Below, in pieces: positions 22,406 through 35,789 of a stretch of DNA of 64,000 bases. Numbering within the stretch: the first letter of the stretch is position 1; each line of letters opens with the position of its first letter. The stretch is taken from the NCBI GenBank assembly GCA_007570785.1, contig ML660211.1, positions 6,252,491-6,316,490 of the forward strand, written 5' to 3'. The notes beneath the pieces were generated by a model. The model was given only the letters and a program-made list of their open reading frames with translations, searched no databases and was not told where the DNA came from. The position numbers and the translations under genes are program-made. The stretch comes from Antilocapra americana. Taxonomy: Eukaryota > Chordata > Mammalia > Artiodactyla > Antilocapridae.

Positions 22406-24654
22406 AAGCCCTCAATACTCAGCAGTGTATAATGATAAGCATTTATTTTTGTGCATTTGCAGATTTTGTGTGATGGCCCTGATGATCTCAGCCATGCTTT
22501 CTTGAGCCGAGGCTGGGATAAGAGAGCTTAGCTGAGGCCCTACTGAGCCTCTCACCTTCCTCCTAAGACCTCCTGGCCAGTCTTCATATGCACTTCTCTT
22601 GAAGCTGATCAAGGATGAGAAGGAAAACAGAAACAATGCCACTGTGGGGGGCCCTGGCATAGGACTGTCATTTCCAGCTCACCTTACAGGCCAAATCAAA
22701 TCAAATTACATTACTTAGTGCAAAGCCAAAATAGAGAGACATTGAAAAAGCACAGCAAAATGTTGAAGACATGGGGCCATGAATGTCATCTACCACTCAG
22801 CAGGAGAGACAGATTAAAGAAATTCACTGTACAAAATGAAATGGATTTGCTCAAAATTTCCCTAAAACAGGTATCTTATCTTAGTTTGTTAAGTGAAAAA
22901 ATGATTATCTTTAATAAAATTGCCTTCAGATAGTAAAAGATTACAATTTTAAATAATAAGAAAACAAAGCCATAATCTAAAATATTAGAAGAGGTCAAAC
23001 CTCACTGAACTGAGGATGTTAAATTATTATTTAAATATAAATCCTTGGAGCCATCCTATGGTTATGCTTTTTGAATTTTTAAAGGAAAAATATGTTAATA
23101 AGTAGCCAAATAAGAGAAATCTCTCAGTTTTGTCTACCCATAGGATATAAAGAATGAATATCTTCTAATCAGGTTTTGTTATGAGACCATGAAATGTAAT
23201 GCTCTGGAATTCTTTGTAACAAAGTATTTCTGTTAAAGGTCAGAGGATATATTAAAATTTCTATAAGCAAAATATATTAATGATATATAATATTTAAATA
23301 ATGTTAATAAAAAGTATCAATTTTTTACTTACGTAGATTTGCATATTAGACAAGCACTACTTTCAATGGTTACTTTTTATGAATATGTACAAAAGTGAAA
23401 ATATTTTCATTAGTCACTAAGTAATTTATTAAAAGTATTTTCAATGTAGTCATAGTTTATTATAGCAAATGCTTGCATAAAAAGCTGTTTCTTAAATTTA
23501 TAAAATAATTGACCAATTTCTTTAACAGGTGTTATAACTGTCAATGTTTAATAAAAATAGTAAATTTTGCCAAATCATATAGCTTACATATTTTTTCTGT
23601 GATAATCATATAATCACTTATTCACTTACCTAGATTTATTTTTCCTGTTTTACTTCGATATTTTCATACAAGAGAGTGATAAAAATTAAAAAGTACAAGA
23701 ATATTTATTGGGAAAAAAGAAAGAATATTCAGTGAAAAATAAACCTCTGCTTGAAACTTGATGCCCTTGTCTACAAAGAAATTACTTTCATATTATTCTA
23801 TAGACTTAAACATATACAATATTTACATATATAAGTATTCTTGTACGCAAAATTGTAAAATAATACTTAAAGAGCAGCTCTGACCTTAGTTATCTTCTGT
23901 GAAAAAATTTACCTAGGAAACAATTTCAAGTCAGCACACAGTCACCTACACCCCTGCATGCACTGGATACACATGCATTGATGTGTTTTCTTCCTAAATA
24001 TAACTTTTTAAACTGTATTCTGTAAATTGTCAAAGATGAACTACATAGAGAACAATACCATGCTACATCAAATTCAATAATAAAGACATTTAAATGTCAG
24101 AGTATTTAGATGGCTTGTCTTAGAGGAAGCACAAGAGACAAATTCTAAAATATTCTCAGAATATGGCAAATCTGTGGGCACAGTAATTAGGAATTAGTAA
24201 AGAGATGATACTGAGATAAGAAAGCAGAATTCTGTCAGCAGTCTGGTAAATCACCCACTGTTCTTAATATTGCTACACTTTGTCCAATCATCAGTTTTAG
24301 ATTCAGAACATTTTTCACCATCTCTTTTAACCCTCAAGATTCCAGGTAATAAAGAACCTCTTTCTTGAGATGGATGTAAACTTATGGCAAAAAAAAAAAA
24401 AATCAACTAATGGCAGAAGACCTAAAACCCAACCTATTTATCTTCAATAATAAGACACTCTTCACAGGGAAGAGCATAGTGCCTGATGATTCATTAACTT
24501 TACATGACTTTCTTTCTTTACTGAATGTTAAGCTATTCCTGTTGTTGGCCAGCAGATTTAGGTATCAGGTGTTGATGCTTAAAATTCATCCACGTGTACA
24601 ACGTTAGTTCATGTAATTCTTTTAAAAGTATACATTTATTGTTTTTGTTGGTAT
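22406..24654. other. AT-rich stretch, nothing confident
   Basis: 22440-22640 is locally GC-richer ('gagccgaggctgggataaga') and may be an old LTR or DNA-element piece, but I cannot name it. The remainder is AT-rich without recognisable features. Confidence 0.45.
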
Positions 24655-25165
24655 TATGCTGTGATGGACAATCTCTAAAACTGCTCACAATGACCCTACC
24701 TCCTGCTGTTCACAGACTTGTGTGATTGTCTCTTCATGATTGTGGACTGAAGCTGGCTACTTACTTCTAATCAAGAAAATATGGTGAAAGTAATGAAATG
24801 TCACTCTTGAATTAAATTTTAAAAGACTACTGCTTTCCTTTTGCTTCTCCCACCTCTCAGCCTGTCTTTTTGTCTTTTTTGCCTTCTTTCCCTCTGCTCA
24901 CGCTGGGGGAAGCAAACTGCCCTTTTGGGTGTAGGTTTATAGAGTTATACAAAGACAAGGGTGGCAAAGAGCTGAATCGTGTCAAAAAGCTAGAACTGAC
25001 CTGAGGTCTGTCAACCATCACTTCAGTGAAACTGGATCGAGTCTTTCGATGACTGCAGTCTTTCGATGACTGCAGGCTGGTGTGAGCCCCGAGACAGAGA
25101 CACTCAACTGTCACTGACCCACAGAAGCTGGGAGAAAATAAATGCATCTGGTTTTGAGGTAATTT
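24655..25165 (+). mobile_element. MaLR/MLT-like LTR, diverged
   Basis: Sequence order matches an old mammalian MaLR-type LTR: 'gcttctcccacctctcagcc', 'gctcacgctgggggaagc', 'cactcaactgtcactgaccc', 'acagaagctgggagaaaata' (poly(A)-signal region). It includes a private 17-base tandem duplication at 25041-25074. Confidence 0.55.
25041..25074. repeat. 17-bp tandem duplication
   Basis: 'gtctttcgatgactgca' occurs twice in succession without mismatch, a local duplication inside the LTR fragment. Confidence 0.95.
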
Positions 25166-25510
25166 CATACAACAATAGATGAGAATGGCATTCTTCAGAA
25201 ACAGTATATGAAAACCTGCAAAGTGACGACTTGGTCATGAGGAAAAAAAGTAAAATATAAAACAATAAAATCATGTGTGACAAAACCAAATTAAAAATGC
25301 ATGCTAATTTGAAATATATAAAGCAGGCATACATAACAATAGTTTCAGATCATGTAAGTATCATGGCATTAAGTGACGAAAGTGTTGAAGTCAACAGAGC
25401 TAGTAGGTCTCACTGAAACCTGTTTCTTATCTTATCTTCCTAGTTTAATGTCTATGAAATCCCAGAGAAATCCAAAGCAGAAATAGTTGTATTAAAAATA
25501 TCTCAGTTAG
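25166..25510. other. Unassigned interval
   Basis: No gene or repeat recognised between the LTR fragment and the next SINE. Confidence 0.45.
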
Positions 25511-25862
25511 GGGAGCTTCCCTGGTGACTTAAAGGTGAAGAATCCTCATGCCAATGCACAAAACACAGGTTCGATCCCTGATCAGAGGAGATCCCATATG
25601 CCGCTGAGCAACTAAGCCAGTGCAGCAGAACTATTGAGCCTGGGCTCGAGAGCCTGGGGTCTGCAACAACAGAGCCCACGCGCTGCGACTCCTGAAGCCT
25701 GGGTGCCCAAGAGCCTCTGCTCCGCAACAGAATCCACCACAATGAGAAGCTTGCACACACAACTTGAGAGTAGCTCCCACTCGCTATTAATACTAGAGAA
25801 AAGTTTGTGCATCAACAAAGACCCAGCACAGCCAAAAATAAATAAGCAAATAAAATTATTTT
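25511..25862 (+). mobile_element. CHR-1-type artiodactyl SINE, long form
   Basis: tRNA-like head ('gggagcttccctggtgactt', 'ggttcgatccctgatcagag') followed by 'gatcccatatgccgctgagc', repeated 'aactattgagcctggg'-like units and 'gacccagcacagccaaaaat' before the A-rich tail. Frames on both strands through here are SINE translations. Confidence 0.85.
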
Positions 25863-28311
25863 TAAAAGATCTCAGGATTCAATTTATAATATGAAAGTTC
25901 TTTTTAAAAAAAAGTATTTTCATTTACCAATTAAATTTAAAAAAATTCATAAAAAAGGTAGAATCAGATATATCAGAATGTTTTGCCCCAAACAGGGCAG
26001 TTTTTATTAGCTACCTCCAGTAATCTCCCTTTGCTTAATAGAACTCCTTTACAATTGCTTCTTAGAAGGAAATTTTAAAAAAAGAAACACAACCATCACA
26101 CAATGTACAACATCTGTAATATGTTAATATAATACGAAGAGGGATAAACCTGAGTATATGGAGCCTTTGAAGCCATTTTATTTGTCTTGGGTTTACCCAT
26201 CACACTATCAACAGTTTGGAAGAAAAGTATAGATGATCAAATATATTTGTTGAATATATGGTGAATGAACTAACAATCATATACACTCTCATAAAAGTTT
26301 TTCTTCTTTTTTTCTGGTTCTTTTTTATTTAAGTGAGAATGGAAAGCTCATATTTCCTAAAAATATTTTTAAAAATACTGATTATATATTTGGCTCACCA
26401 CTACATTTTTCAGACTTATTTTTGTCTTTGTATAATGTTGATTTTTAAATGAACTTAAAATACATGATATATGCAGATATTTTTAGTTTATTTCCATACT
26501 GGCACAATTTGTTGATTCTGGAAGGCAGCACTCTAACTTTTACATTTCTATTATTCACAACTTCTAATAGCAGTGTGCTTTAACATAGAAAATGTTCCAT
26601 AAATGAGAATATATACACAGTTATCAGTAGACAATACTATCCAAAAAATTTCTTTTAGTGATGTCATTCGTAAATATTCTACCAAATAAACTTTTAGGTA
26701 ACAGCAAAATAAAAGTGGATATGAGCAAACTAATATTTCTGGTTGGAAACAATCTAATATCTAGTCTTTAATTGCAAAGAAACTTACTATGTCTATTTTT
26801 TTTATTTTTACATTTTCCCTTTCTGGAGCACCTTCTCCAATGACTTACTTGCCAGGCTCTTCACACAATATACAGTAAGTGCTGGAAAACCAGTCCATTC
26901 TACGATACTTCATCAAAAAACTAATTGCATTTCTGCCACCATATTGCTGTCACTAAATTGAGTCTCAAGAAAAAAAAATGAGTGTAGTCTTAAGTGAAAG
27001 AAACATTCTGTAATTATCTGATAAACATGAACAAAATAGATTTTCAATTCTATTTTTTCAGTTCTAAATTAGGTTTTAGTTCCTAATCTAATTTAGCATT
27101 CTATTTCAGTAGGAATTTTCATGATAACATTGTAACTCTCCACTTCACTTAGTCTATCAAGTCCCAGTCTCATCTCTATTATGAAGACCAGACCTATTCA
27201 AGCACATCTAAATTGGATAGGGCGGAATAATCTTTTTTCTACATGACAGCACCACACAGTTGGGACCTAGTAATTCTAGTCATACAGTTCATCCTTCTGT
27301 AATATGAGGTTAAAACTCAAATTCAGGCAATGCTTTGATACAGCTAATCTAGGTGTAGTTGCAGAAACAGCTCCAAAACTAGCCTACCAAGAGTGTTGTA
27401 ACTTTATTTCTCTTTCAAATTCTCAGTTATTCCTTTCTTCCATTTTATTGAATAAAACTATTCCAGTTGAGAAATACCTGAATGCAGATTTAATGTTAAC
27501 ACATGTACTGCCTTGAACAATATATTGACACCTCATAAAGATATTTTTTCAGTATTCTAAAAACTGCATATTTGTACTTGTGATTGAATTTTATTCAACT
27601 ATTTGAGTTTCTAATTGTGGCATATTTAGTTTTCATATTATGCATCTGCTAATTTCTTTTTGGGGAATTCACTCTATTGTGTGCAATATTGGTAGGGAAA
27701 TAACTGGTTTATGGGGTTCATTTTTCCTCCCTCCAGGATCCCCAGTACAGGTGAGCTGAACTGACCAATATTTGCTTGACTAAGCAGACTGTCTCCTAGG
27801 ACTTCATAACTTATGAAAGTAACATAAGGACATAAATGAGAAATGTAGCTCATTCATCACAGTAGAATGAAATGACCAGATTGTATCACTGCAAATTTAC
27901 CTGTTCTGTTTCTTGTTTCTAACACATCAGGAAAGTCCTTTCTAATCCAAAAACTAAAACTCCAAATTCTTAGTTCCTTGCTAATAATGATCATGTTCAA
28001 AAATAATAGCTATTGAATTCCAGAAGCATAATTGATCTGTAATGTGATAGTGATTAGTAGATTGTATTACAATAAATTTCATGTTTTTTCCTAAATGTGA
28101 TGTAAATTTGAATTGCGTGTCATATCTTGATAAGATGATGACACGTGCAAGAGGACCCTTAAAGTTTTGAGAATTTTAGTGACATAATTTTTAAATATAT
28201 GATTAGGAGAAGAGTTAATATGATAGTGAATTAAGGGGAATGATTGTATATGATATGAAAAAGGGTTGAAATGATATAAAGTAGAATAAATTTTAAAAAC
28301 TCTACTACCTG
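25863..28311. other. 2.4-kb AT-rich stretch, nothing recognised
   Basis: No convincing coding region, RNA or repeat. The frame at 27304-27516 has no recognisable motif. Confidence 0.45.
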
Positions 28312-28524
28312 AAGTGAAGTGAAAGTCGCTCAGTCGTGTTCAATTCTTTCGAATCCTATGGACTGTAGCCCACCAGGTTCCTCCATCCATGGGATTCTCC
28401 AGGTAGGAATAGTGGAGTAGATTGCCATTTCCTCCTCCAGAGGATCTTCCCAACCCAGGGATCAAACCTGGATCTTCTGCATTGTAGGCAGAAACTTTAT
28501 CATCTGAGCCACCAGGTAAGTCCA
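28312..28524 (-). mobile_element. Bov-tA SINE
   Basis: Full-length, reverse orientation: tail 'gaaagtcgctcagtcgtgtt' at left, head 'tatcatctgagccaccaggt' at right. Confidence 0.93.
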
Positions 28525-29934
28525 GCTACTTGACATATATATTACAAAATAGGCTTGATATTATAAGTGCACATTAAAAATAAAGAGAAATATGCTTGCA
28601 ACTGGAATAACAAAAATAGGAGGATAGGGAGCTCAAAAATTAGTTAAATGTGTTAATATTTAAAAAACAAATTCAATTAATGAGGAATTTCCATTATCTT
28701 TCTTCTTTTAACTCAGAATTTTTTCTCTTTGACTTTAATAGAAATGTGTGTGTATAGTGTATACATACATAATTCATTTAAAATTAATTATTTAAATGAA
28801 GATTTATGTCTTATTTACAATAAATGAACAGAACTATTTGCAACATGTTGCATTTGCTCATATTCATGAGATATCTTTTCAAAAATCTTAATTTTGCAAA
28901 GTGTAGTTTTCTTTCAGTTACATCTAATGTAGTTGTTCATGATTGCTTTCCTTTTTCACTCTACAGACAAATACTTAAACATGCTCTAGTCACAAGTTAA
29001 AATATAACTGCTGCTATACACATTATGGATCAATTTTATTTGGTATCTATATTTTAAAATGTGCTTAAATCTCAAATATTATTTCCTTATATGAGGTTCT
29101 ATTCTGTAGTTGTAAACAATGAGGATAATTTAAAAGATTAATTACCTGAGAAAATAATTGTGTCAAATGATGTTTTCAACTCAGTGTTACAAATGAAAAG
29201 AATGTTAGACTGAATTATTTTTAACAAGTTTTAAGAAAATTTGTTAAGAAGCAAGCTTTTAATAGAGTGATTTGCAAATCATTTGTATTTCACATCATTC
29301 CATATGATTAGTCAATGCTGCAGAAAATGTGGTCTTAATTTAATTTATTATTCAACTTAAAGTAATTATTTAGATTTATATCTAAAATGTTTTAAATGTC
29401 ACAATCCCTTTCCTGCTTAAAAAGTAAATGTAAAAACTAGAATTTCCCTAGCAGTGGGAAATACATGTTTTGCCAATAGGATTGAAATGGAGAATCATGT
29501 TCAAACTGTTCCATTATATCAAAGTAGGCTTACTCAACAGTAAACTTATTCCACAAAGATCAATTGTGTGATGGAAGCTGGTTATGAATTAGAAATAAAG
29601 AAGGAAAACAAGTGTTTCTTCATACCAATAACTAATGGTTCATTTTAAAAACATTTCTAAGCAGTTTGAAGAATCAGAGTGGTGTAAAAACACTCAAAGG
29701 AGACCATAGAACTCCTGTCTTTGAGATGCGACAGACTCTATAGCACCCACACACAAAAAAGATTTTCTGTTGTTCACTGTACCAAGTAAATGAAAAGGAA
29801 ACAATGTCTTTTTCACTAAAATAACTTTTTAGAGAATTAAGTTTATCAAATACCATTTATATTTGAACTAAAAGAAAAGAAAAGCTTCATTTTTCATTTC
29901 ATACTTCTCAATATATAGGCGTCTATTTAGGCTG
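28525..29934. other. 1.4-kb AT-rich stretch, nothing recognised
   Basis: No gene or identifiable repeat. Confidence 0.45.
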
Positions 29935-29946
29935 ATACAGATTAAG

Positions 29947-30154
29947 TGAAAGTGAAGTCACTCAGTCGTGTCTGACTCTTTGTGACCCATGGACTGTAGC
30001 TTACCAGGCTCCTCCATCCTTGGGGTTTTCCAGGCAAGAATACTGAAGTGGGATGCAATTTCCTTCTCCAGGAGATCTTCTCGACTCAGGGACTGAACCC
30101 AGATCTCCCACATTGTAGGCAGATGCTCTACCGTCTGAGCCACCAGGGAAGTCT
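29947..30154 (-). mobile_element. Bov-tA SINE with target duplications
   Basis: Full-length reverse Bov-tA flanked by 12-base duplications with one mismatch: 'atacagattaag' (29935-29946) and 'atacaaattaag' (30155-30166). Confidence 0.95.
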
Positions 30155-30239
30155 ATACAAATTAAGGTACATTTAAAAGTCTTTTATTATTGTGGCTTAT
30201 GTGCAGCTAAATATTTGTAAATACAATATGATCACATAT

Positions 30240-31010
30240 GAAAGCTCTTTATATATTTTTCACATTAACTCCTTATCAGAAATATAGCTTGCAAATAACT
30301 TTTTTTTTTAATTTCAGATGTTTTGTTTTCATTCTGTTGATGATTTCCTTTGTGGTATAGAAGTGTTTTAGCTTAATGTGGATACATTTGTGTATTTTTG
30401 CTTTTGATCATTTCATTGTTTTTTGTGTTTGTTTTCTGCTCTTTTTTGTGTCATGTCTAAAAAAGTCACTGCCACTATCAATTTCGAGGAGATTTCTCCC
30501 CTATGTTGTTTTTCTAGGAGTTTTAAGGTTTCAGTGTTTAAAATATTTTGAGTTGATCTGTATATATAATGGAAGGATGTAAGGGTCCAATTTCATTCTT
30601 TTGGATGTGGCTCAAGTTTTCCTAACACCATCTATTGAAGAGATTATCCTTTCCATATTGTGTATTTTTGGTGCCTTCATTAAAAAATAGTTGATTCTAG
30701 GTGTGTGGGTTCATTTTTAGCCTCTCTGTTTTGTTCCATTGATTTATATGCCTCTTTTTATGGTGGTTCCATACTTTATTTTACCATGGCCTTGTAACAT
30801 AATGTGTTACATAATAGTGATAACTGTACCTTTATTCTTGCTCAAGATTACTTTAGATATTCAGGATATTTTGTGATTCCATACAAATATTAGGATAGTT
30901 TTTTTTTTTTCTATTTTTGTGAACAACCTGTTTGGGATTTTGCTAAAAATTGTAGATGCAGATCACTTTGTATATATGAGTATTTCAACAATGTTAATTC
31001 TGTACCTCAT
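30240..31010 (-). mobile_element. Ancient L1 ORF2 fragment
   Basis: Reverse complement of L1 ORF2: plus-strand 'aactccttatcagaaatata', 'tttcattctgttgatgattt', 'tcctaacaccatctattgaa', 'ttgttccattgatttatatg'. Many frameshifts; both ends lost. Confidence 0.7.
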
Positions 31011-31019
31011 AGCATATAT

Positions 31020-31600
31020 AAAACATAGTGTGGAATTTATAATAGAAGTAAAAATAAAACTAAAACCACAAAACTATTAGAAGAAAATTTAGGAAAAATA
31101 TTTGCAGTCTCAGGGTAAGCAAAGATTGTGTATGGAGCACAAGAAATAGTAATCATAGAGAAATAATAATTTGAACATCATTTAAAAAACAAACATCAGC
31201 TCTTTCAAAGAAAATACAAACAAGCTGGCTGAAATATTTAGTGTAAATATGTATGTGTGTGTGTGTATCATGTGATATATATTACTGACATATTTAGATA
31301 TATATCTATTTCATATATGTGTGTGATACAAAGCATCTGTCTATATAGATTATAAAACAATTTTTGTACCTTAATAAAAAGCAGACAAACAATCCAATGG
31401 AAAAAAATGGTAAAAGGCTTATATAATAAATCATTCATTAAAGAAGTTAACAAGCATGGCTTATAAACATTTGAAATGATTGTTAACGTCATTAGTCATC
31501 ATGGAAATACAAATTAACTTCACAATGAGATGTCATTTTACACCAAATAGAATAGTTAATTTTTTAAAGACAACACAGAATACTGACAGTAGGCAATTTC
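31020..31600 (+). mobile_element. Ancient L1 ORF2 fragment, opposite strand
   Basis: Plus-strand L1 ORF2: 'aaactattagaagaaaattt', 'aaacaatccaatggaaaaaa', 'catcatggaaatacaaatta', 'cacaatgagatgtcatttta'. It partly overlaps the minus-strand fragment in ORF2 content, so the two are probably separate insertions or a rearranged pair. A short GT/AT repeat (31250-31325) lies inside. Confidence 0.65.
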
Positions 31601-31767
31601 TGCAAATTCATTTAAGAGGCTATGGGATCTCAAGATGGTAATCAGACAATAACAAAATACTTTAAATCATTGTCAATGTTGGGAACATTCTCACTGAACA
31701 AGGTGAGGGAAAAGTTGTTGACCTAAAAGTAGCTACTGAGACGAGAGGACTCCATAAAACTAAACAT

Positions 31768-32088
31768 GGGAATCCATGGTGACTCAGTGGTAAAGAATGT
31801 CCCTGCCAATGCAGGGGACATGGGTTCAATCCCTGGTCCAGGAAGATCACACGTGCCTCAGAGCAAGTAAGCCCATTCACCACAACCGCTGAGCCCATGT
31901 GCCTTAGTTACAGAGTTTGTGTCCTAGAGCCTGTGCTTCACATGCAAAGCCCTTGCAATGAGAACCCCATGCACCCCGCAACTATTAATAGAGTAGCCCT
32001 GTTGGCTGTAGCTAGAGAAAAGCCTGTGCAGGAACAAAGACTCAGTGCAGCCAAAAAATAAAGAAATACAATTTTAAAAAATAAAAAT
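31768..32088 (+). mobile_element. CHR-1-type artiodactyl SINE
   Basis: Head 'gggaatccatggtgactcag', 'gggttcaatccctggtccag', body 'gtaagcccattcaccacaac' and end 'agtgcagccaaaaaataaag'. Shadow frames on the minus strand are ignored. Confidence 0.8.
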
Positions 32089-32779
32089 AGAGGTAAAATC
32101 TTTACATCAACACTGTATTCTTGTTGACAGAGCTGCATCCTATAGAGGTATGGAATAACAATTCCAGTAACAGCTATATTGCATACAGGAATTAAATACT
32201 TAACAAATGGGTGTCAGATGCTAGGAACCAAAGTCCTACTCTTAGTGGGGGAGTTTATAGATAAGCAAGGAAGGAAGACTACAATGAATCACATATTAGT
32301 TAGAGTTGGAGACACAGTGTGAACTCATGTTTACCTCAACACAGACACAAATGTTTACACGGAGAAATATTTATAGGTCTGCGAGGAAACAAAGGTTAGT
32401 ACAAAGGCATATACTCCTCTGCTCTGTGAGCTGAGAAGTTCTAGAAGTACTGCCATCCAAGTGAGCACATTCAGCACCCAGATTCCAGCTGTCAGTACCA
32501 TTTTGCCAATAAAAGACATCAAATACTTCTTGGAGAAATGGCAGATTTCAGGACTCGAACAAAAAATACATAGGATTAGTTTGAAGCAACTTGTAGCATC
32601 AGAAAGTGGTGAAGAATTGAAAAATGACACCAACAAAGACCTTGCAATAGTTTTCAGGACCAAACTTCAAGAGGACCTAATGGCAAAAGTTGGAATGATT
32701 TGAACAAAAAATAAATAAAGTGACACTGATTCATATTCCAATTTTAAAATTAATATCTATGGGTCCATGCTGAGACACA
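32089..32779. other. Unassigned interval with a small open frame
   Basis: 32461-32703 (plus) is an 80-codon frame beginning 'MSTFSTQIPAV', followed by an A-rich segment with 'aataaa' words (32710-32717). The region has the look of old LINE 3' UTR, since an L1M-like repeat follows directly, but I cannot place it. No protein family recognised. Confidence 0.4.
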
Positions 32780-33340
32780 TTTTTAATAAATAAATAAATA
32801 CATGTCAGAGAACAGACAAATCTCACATTCAGTAGAATTCCAAATAATTTGGGTAGATTTTCTTCCCTCAAGAAATAGAGCATAACTCCCACTCTTTAAG
32901 TGCCAGCTGAACAGCCGTTTCCTTCCAAAATTTACCGTATGGGTAGGGGGGAAACACGGCAACTCTAAAAACCTGATAAACACTGTCTCAGCCAGGTGAT
33001 CAATATGAACATCAACAATGATAAATTAGGTTGCTAATAAGTACCTTGGATAGGATATGATGAGAAAACCATTTTACCTCTGTGAGCTTATTCCCCTCCA
33101 AACTCAATCCCAGTGTAATCATGAAAAAAATACTCTATAAATTCCAAATGAAGGGCATTAACAAGTAATTGATTAGTACTACTGAAGACTGTCCAGGTCA
33201 TCAAAAATAAGGAACACGTGAGAAATTGTCAGTCAGGAGATGCCTAAGATGAGATACTGAGAGGGAAACCAAAAAAAGGAGGTAAAAACTAATGGGAAAT
33301 TTTTTGTAACAATATATAGTATTTTCTTCAATAAATCGGT
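32780..33340 (+). mobile_element. Ancient L1M-type 3' UTR repeat
   Basis: 'gaaatagagcataactccca', 'gataaacactgtctcagcca', 'ggtgatcaatatgaacatca' and 'gactgtccaggtcatcaaaa' match the order of a common old mammalian LINE 3' UTR. Subfamily uncertain. Confidence 0.5.
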
Positions 33341-33380
33341 AAAGAGGAAAAATACAGCCAAGAGGATAAACAGCAAAAGT

Positions 33381-33583
33381 AAGACTTTCCAGGTGGCTCA
33401 GGGGTAATGAATATATCTGCTAATGCAGGAGATGTATGTTCAATCCCTGGGTCAGGAAGACCCCCTGGAGTAGGAAATGGCAATGCACTTCAGTATTCTT
33501 GCCTGGGAACTTCTGTGGACGGAGGAGCCTGGTGGGCTACAGTCCATGGGGTCACAGAGTTGGACACCGACTTACTGACCCAA
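33381..33583 (+). mobile_element. Bov-tA SINE
   Basis: Plus-strand: 'gactttccaggtggctcagg' head, 'gtattcttgcctgggaactt' middle, 'ctacagtccatggggtcaca' tail. The 81-codon frame through it (33407-33652) is SINE sequence. Confidence 0.92.
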
Positions 33584-35145
33584 CATTGGCAGCATCATGA
33601 CAAAGAGGAGCAATCACTGTTTCCAGATATCCAGAGAAAAATCATTTTCTGATGTCCTTGAGGGAAAGTTACCTACTCTATTAAGCCATTTGCTTTTCTG
33701 TGGTTGTTGGAATTTTCATGTGACAGCTCCTTCTGGAGGTTTTTAAATCAAGATATTTAACTATTGTATCTTATTCATTTTTATTGTTTGAGGAGGGCTG
33801 ATGTCATTTCACTTGCTAGAAGTACATCCAAAAATAAAAGTTGTTTAACTGTTACTAAAGAGAGCCCTATAAACTATTTTCCACTGAAGATCAAGAACCA
33901 TCTATCTTTGATCAAGGATACATCATAGTCATGTAGGGGATGATAGTTGGAGAGTAAAGGTAACATGTAGTTATTAATAAGAATGATAGGGATGATTATA
34001 CATTTTAGGTTTCCCACAACACTTTAGATAGATTAAAATGCACAACAGTGAAATCAGTTACGAGTACAGATAGCAGTTCTGAGAGAGGCAAGCTATGACT
34101 TCATCAGAGGTAAGAATGCAGCTCCATGACTGTTAAGGAAAGTCCTTTAAAACATGAGGTTTCAAGGCTGTTTGGTAGTTCAAGCTTATTTATGTTTTAG
34201 CATTTCATACTTTTCTCTTTACCATACTCTTGGGCATAATCAATATGGCCAGGTTCCTGTGTAAGAGGCAATGCCTTATGTCATTTACCTAAATTTTCTG
34301 GAAAAAGAAATGCAATTCTTTAATACTAAATAAGTAAACTAGAATGGTCCAGCCATTTTTAAAGTTGTTTAAGGTACTGTGAGTATTATGACTTTTTAAA
34401 TAAGCATTGTTTCTACTTATAGGGAAAATACATGTGTATTCATCAATGCATTCTCATAGTGAGAGACAGTAACACTAAATTCATTTAGAGATGCTCAATG
34501 CTTCCCTTAGGATATAGTTTCCATTCATATTCAACTTTTACAGTGTTTCCAGTATCATGTAGGTTACAGGTGAGTCATGAATTGCTATTTTAGAAACCCA
34601 GCAGTGTTCAATTCTATTTGAAAAGGTTGCTTCATGAAGTATATTAGACTCACTTGAGTTTACTGGTTCCAATACACTGTCACCAAGCTTTGCCACTTTA
34701 TTTCCTCTTTGATCTGCCACTTCATTTTTCCACCTATTTTTCAGACTTAGGAGTCAGAGACTACACATTCATAGAAAACGGCCTAAATTTTCAAGTACAT
34801 TAAAAACTATGGATAGGAATTTGGTAAAGCTATTTGAGTGTATTTGAAGGTGATTTTGGTTTCCATATTCCATGGGGTTGGTTTAAAAATCTGAGTGGAG
34901 TCAAACATTTAGAAGCATTGTTGTTTCTGAGAAATTTCATGGTAATTTCCTAAAAATTATGTTAATATAAAAAGCTCTCTTATGATTCTTTTAGTGGTTG
35001 ATCTTGACTTATTTTTAATTATTTGTTATCTGTTCTTAGACTCCTTCTTAACCTAACAGATAATTGCAAAGATAATACAATTGTTGTTTACATAGAAACT
35101 TTGAGTCAATTTCCAGACTGATCAGAAAATAAATGTACAGAATTT
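33584..35145. other. 1.6-kb AT-rich stretch, nothing recognised
   Basis: No gene, RNA or confident repeat. The minus-strand frame at 34538-34720 has no recognisable motif. Confidence 0.45.
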
Positions 35146-35636
35146 CAGCAGACAGAATAATCTCACCCAAAGATGTCTACATCTTAAACCCCAGAACATA
35201 CAAATATGTTACCTTTCAAAGCAAAAGAGATTTTGCAAATGTAGTTAAAATAAGGACTTTGACACAGGAAGGTAACTGTGGGTCATCTTGGTGATTTTGG
35301 TAAAATCCACAAGGGTTCTTGTAAGAGGGAGGCAAAAGGTTCACAAGAACAGAGAAGTGATGATGGAAGCAAATGGAGTGATGCATGCTGAAGACTTAGG
35401 AAATAATTATGGACCAAGGAATGCAACTGGATCTAGTTGCTAGAAAAGGTAGAGAAATGAATTCTGTCTGAGTCTCTGAAAGGAAACAGCTCCTGCTGAC
35501 AATTTGACTGTAGCTCGCTGAGACTGATTTTGGATTCCTCATCTCACAAACTGTATGATACTAGATGTGTGCAAATCACTTTTAAATGACCAAGGCTGAG
35601 GTCATTGTTACTGCAGCGACTGGGAACTAATACAAG
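35146..35636 (+). mobile_element. MaLR (MLT1-like) LTR
   Basis: Near full-length ancient LTR: 'caaagatgtctacatcttaa', 'aagagattttgcaaatgtag', 'acaagggttcttgtaagagg', 'gaccaaggaatgcaactgga', 'ctgctgacaatttgactgta' and the 3' end 'gactgggaactaatacaag'. No internal retroviral sequence nearby, so it is a solo LTR. Confidence 0.72.
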
Positions 35637-35789
35637 AAACAGGTCTTCTGTTTTTATTTGCATGTCTCCCAAAGGGAAACACAGATTTTGGTTTTAGGTT
35701 TGCAATAAGTATCACTGAGTTTCAGTAAATCTTTGAAACATGTTTGCATATATTTATTATTTTTCTTATTTAAATACTTTTCCTTTATG

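Noticed and set aside
25503..25894. Overlapping frames on both strands, one with a Ser/Leu-rich sequence
   Set aside because: Entirely inside a CHR-type SINE.
32461..32703. 80-codon plus-strand frame followed by poly(A)-signal-like words
   Set aside because: It adjoins an ancient LINE 3' UTR repeat and has no recognisable motif; probably repeat-derived or chance.
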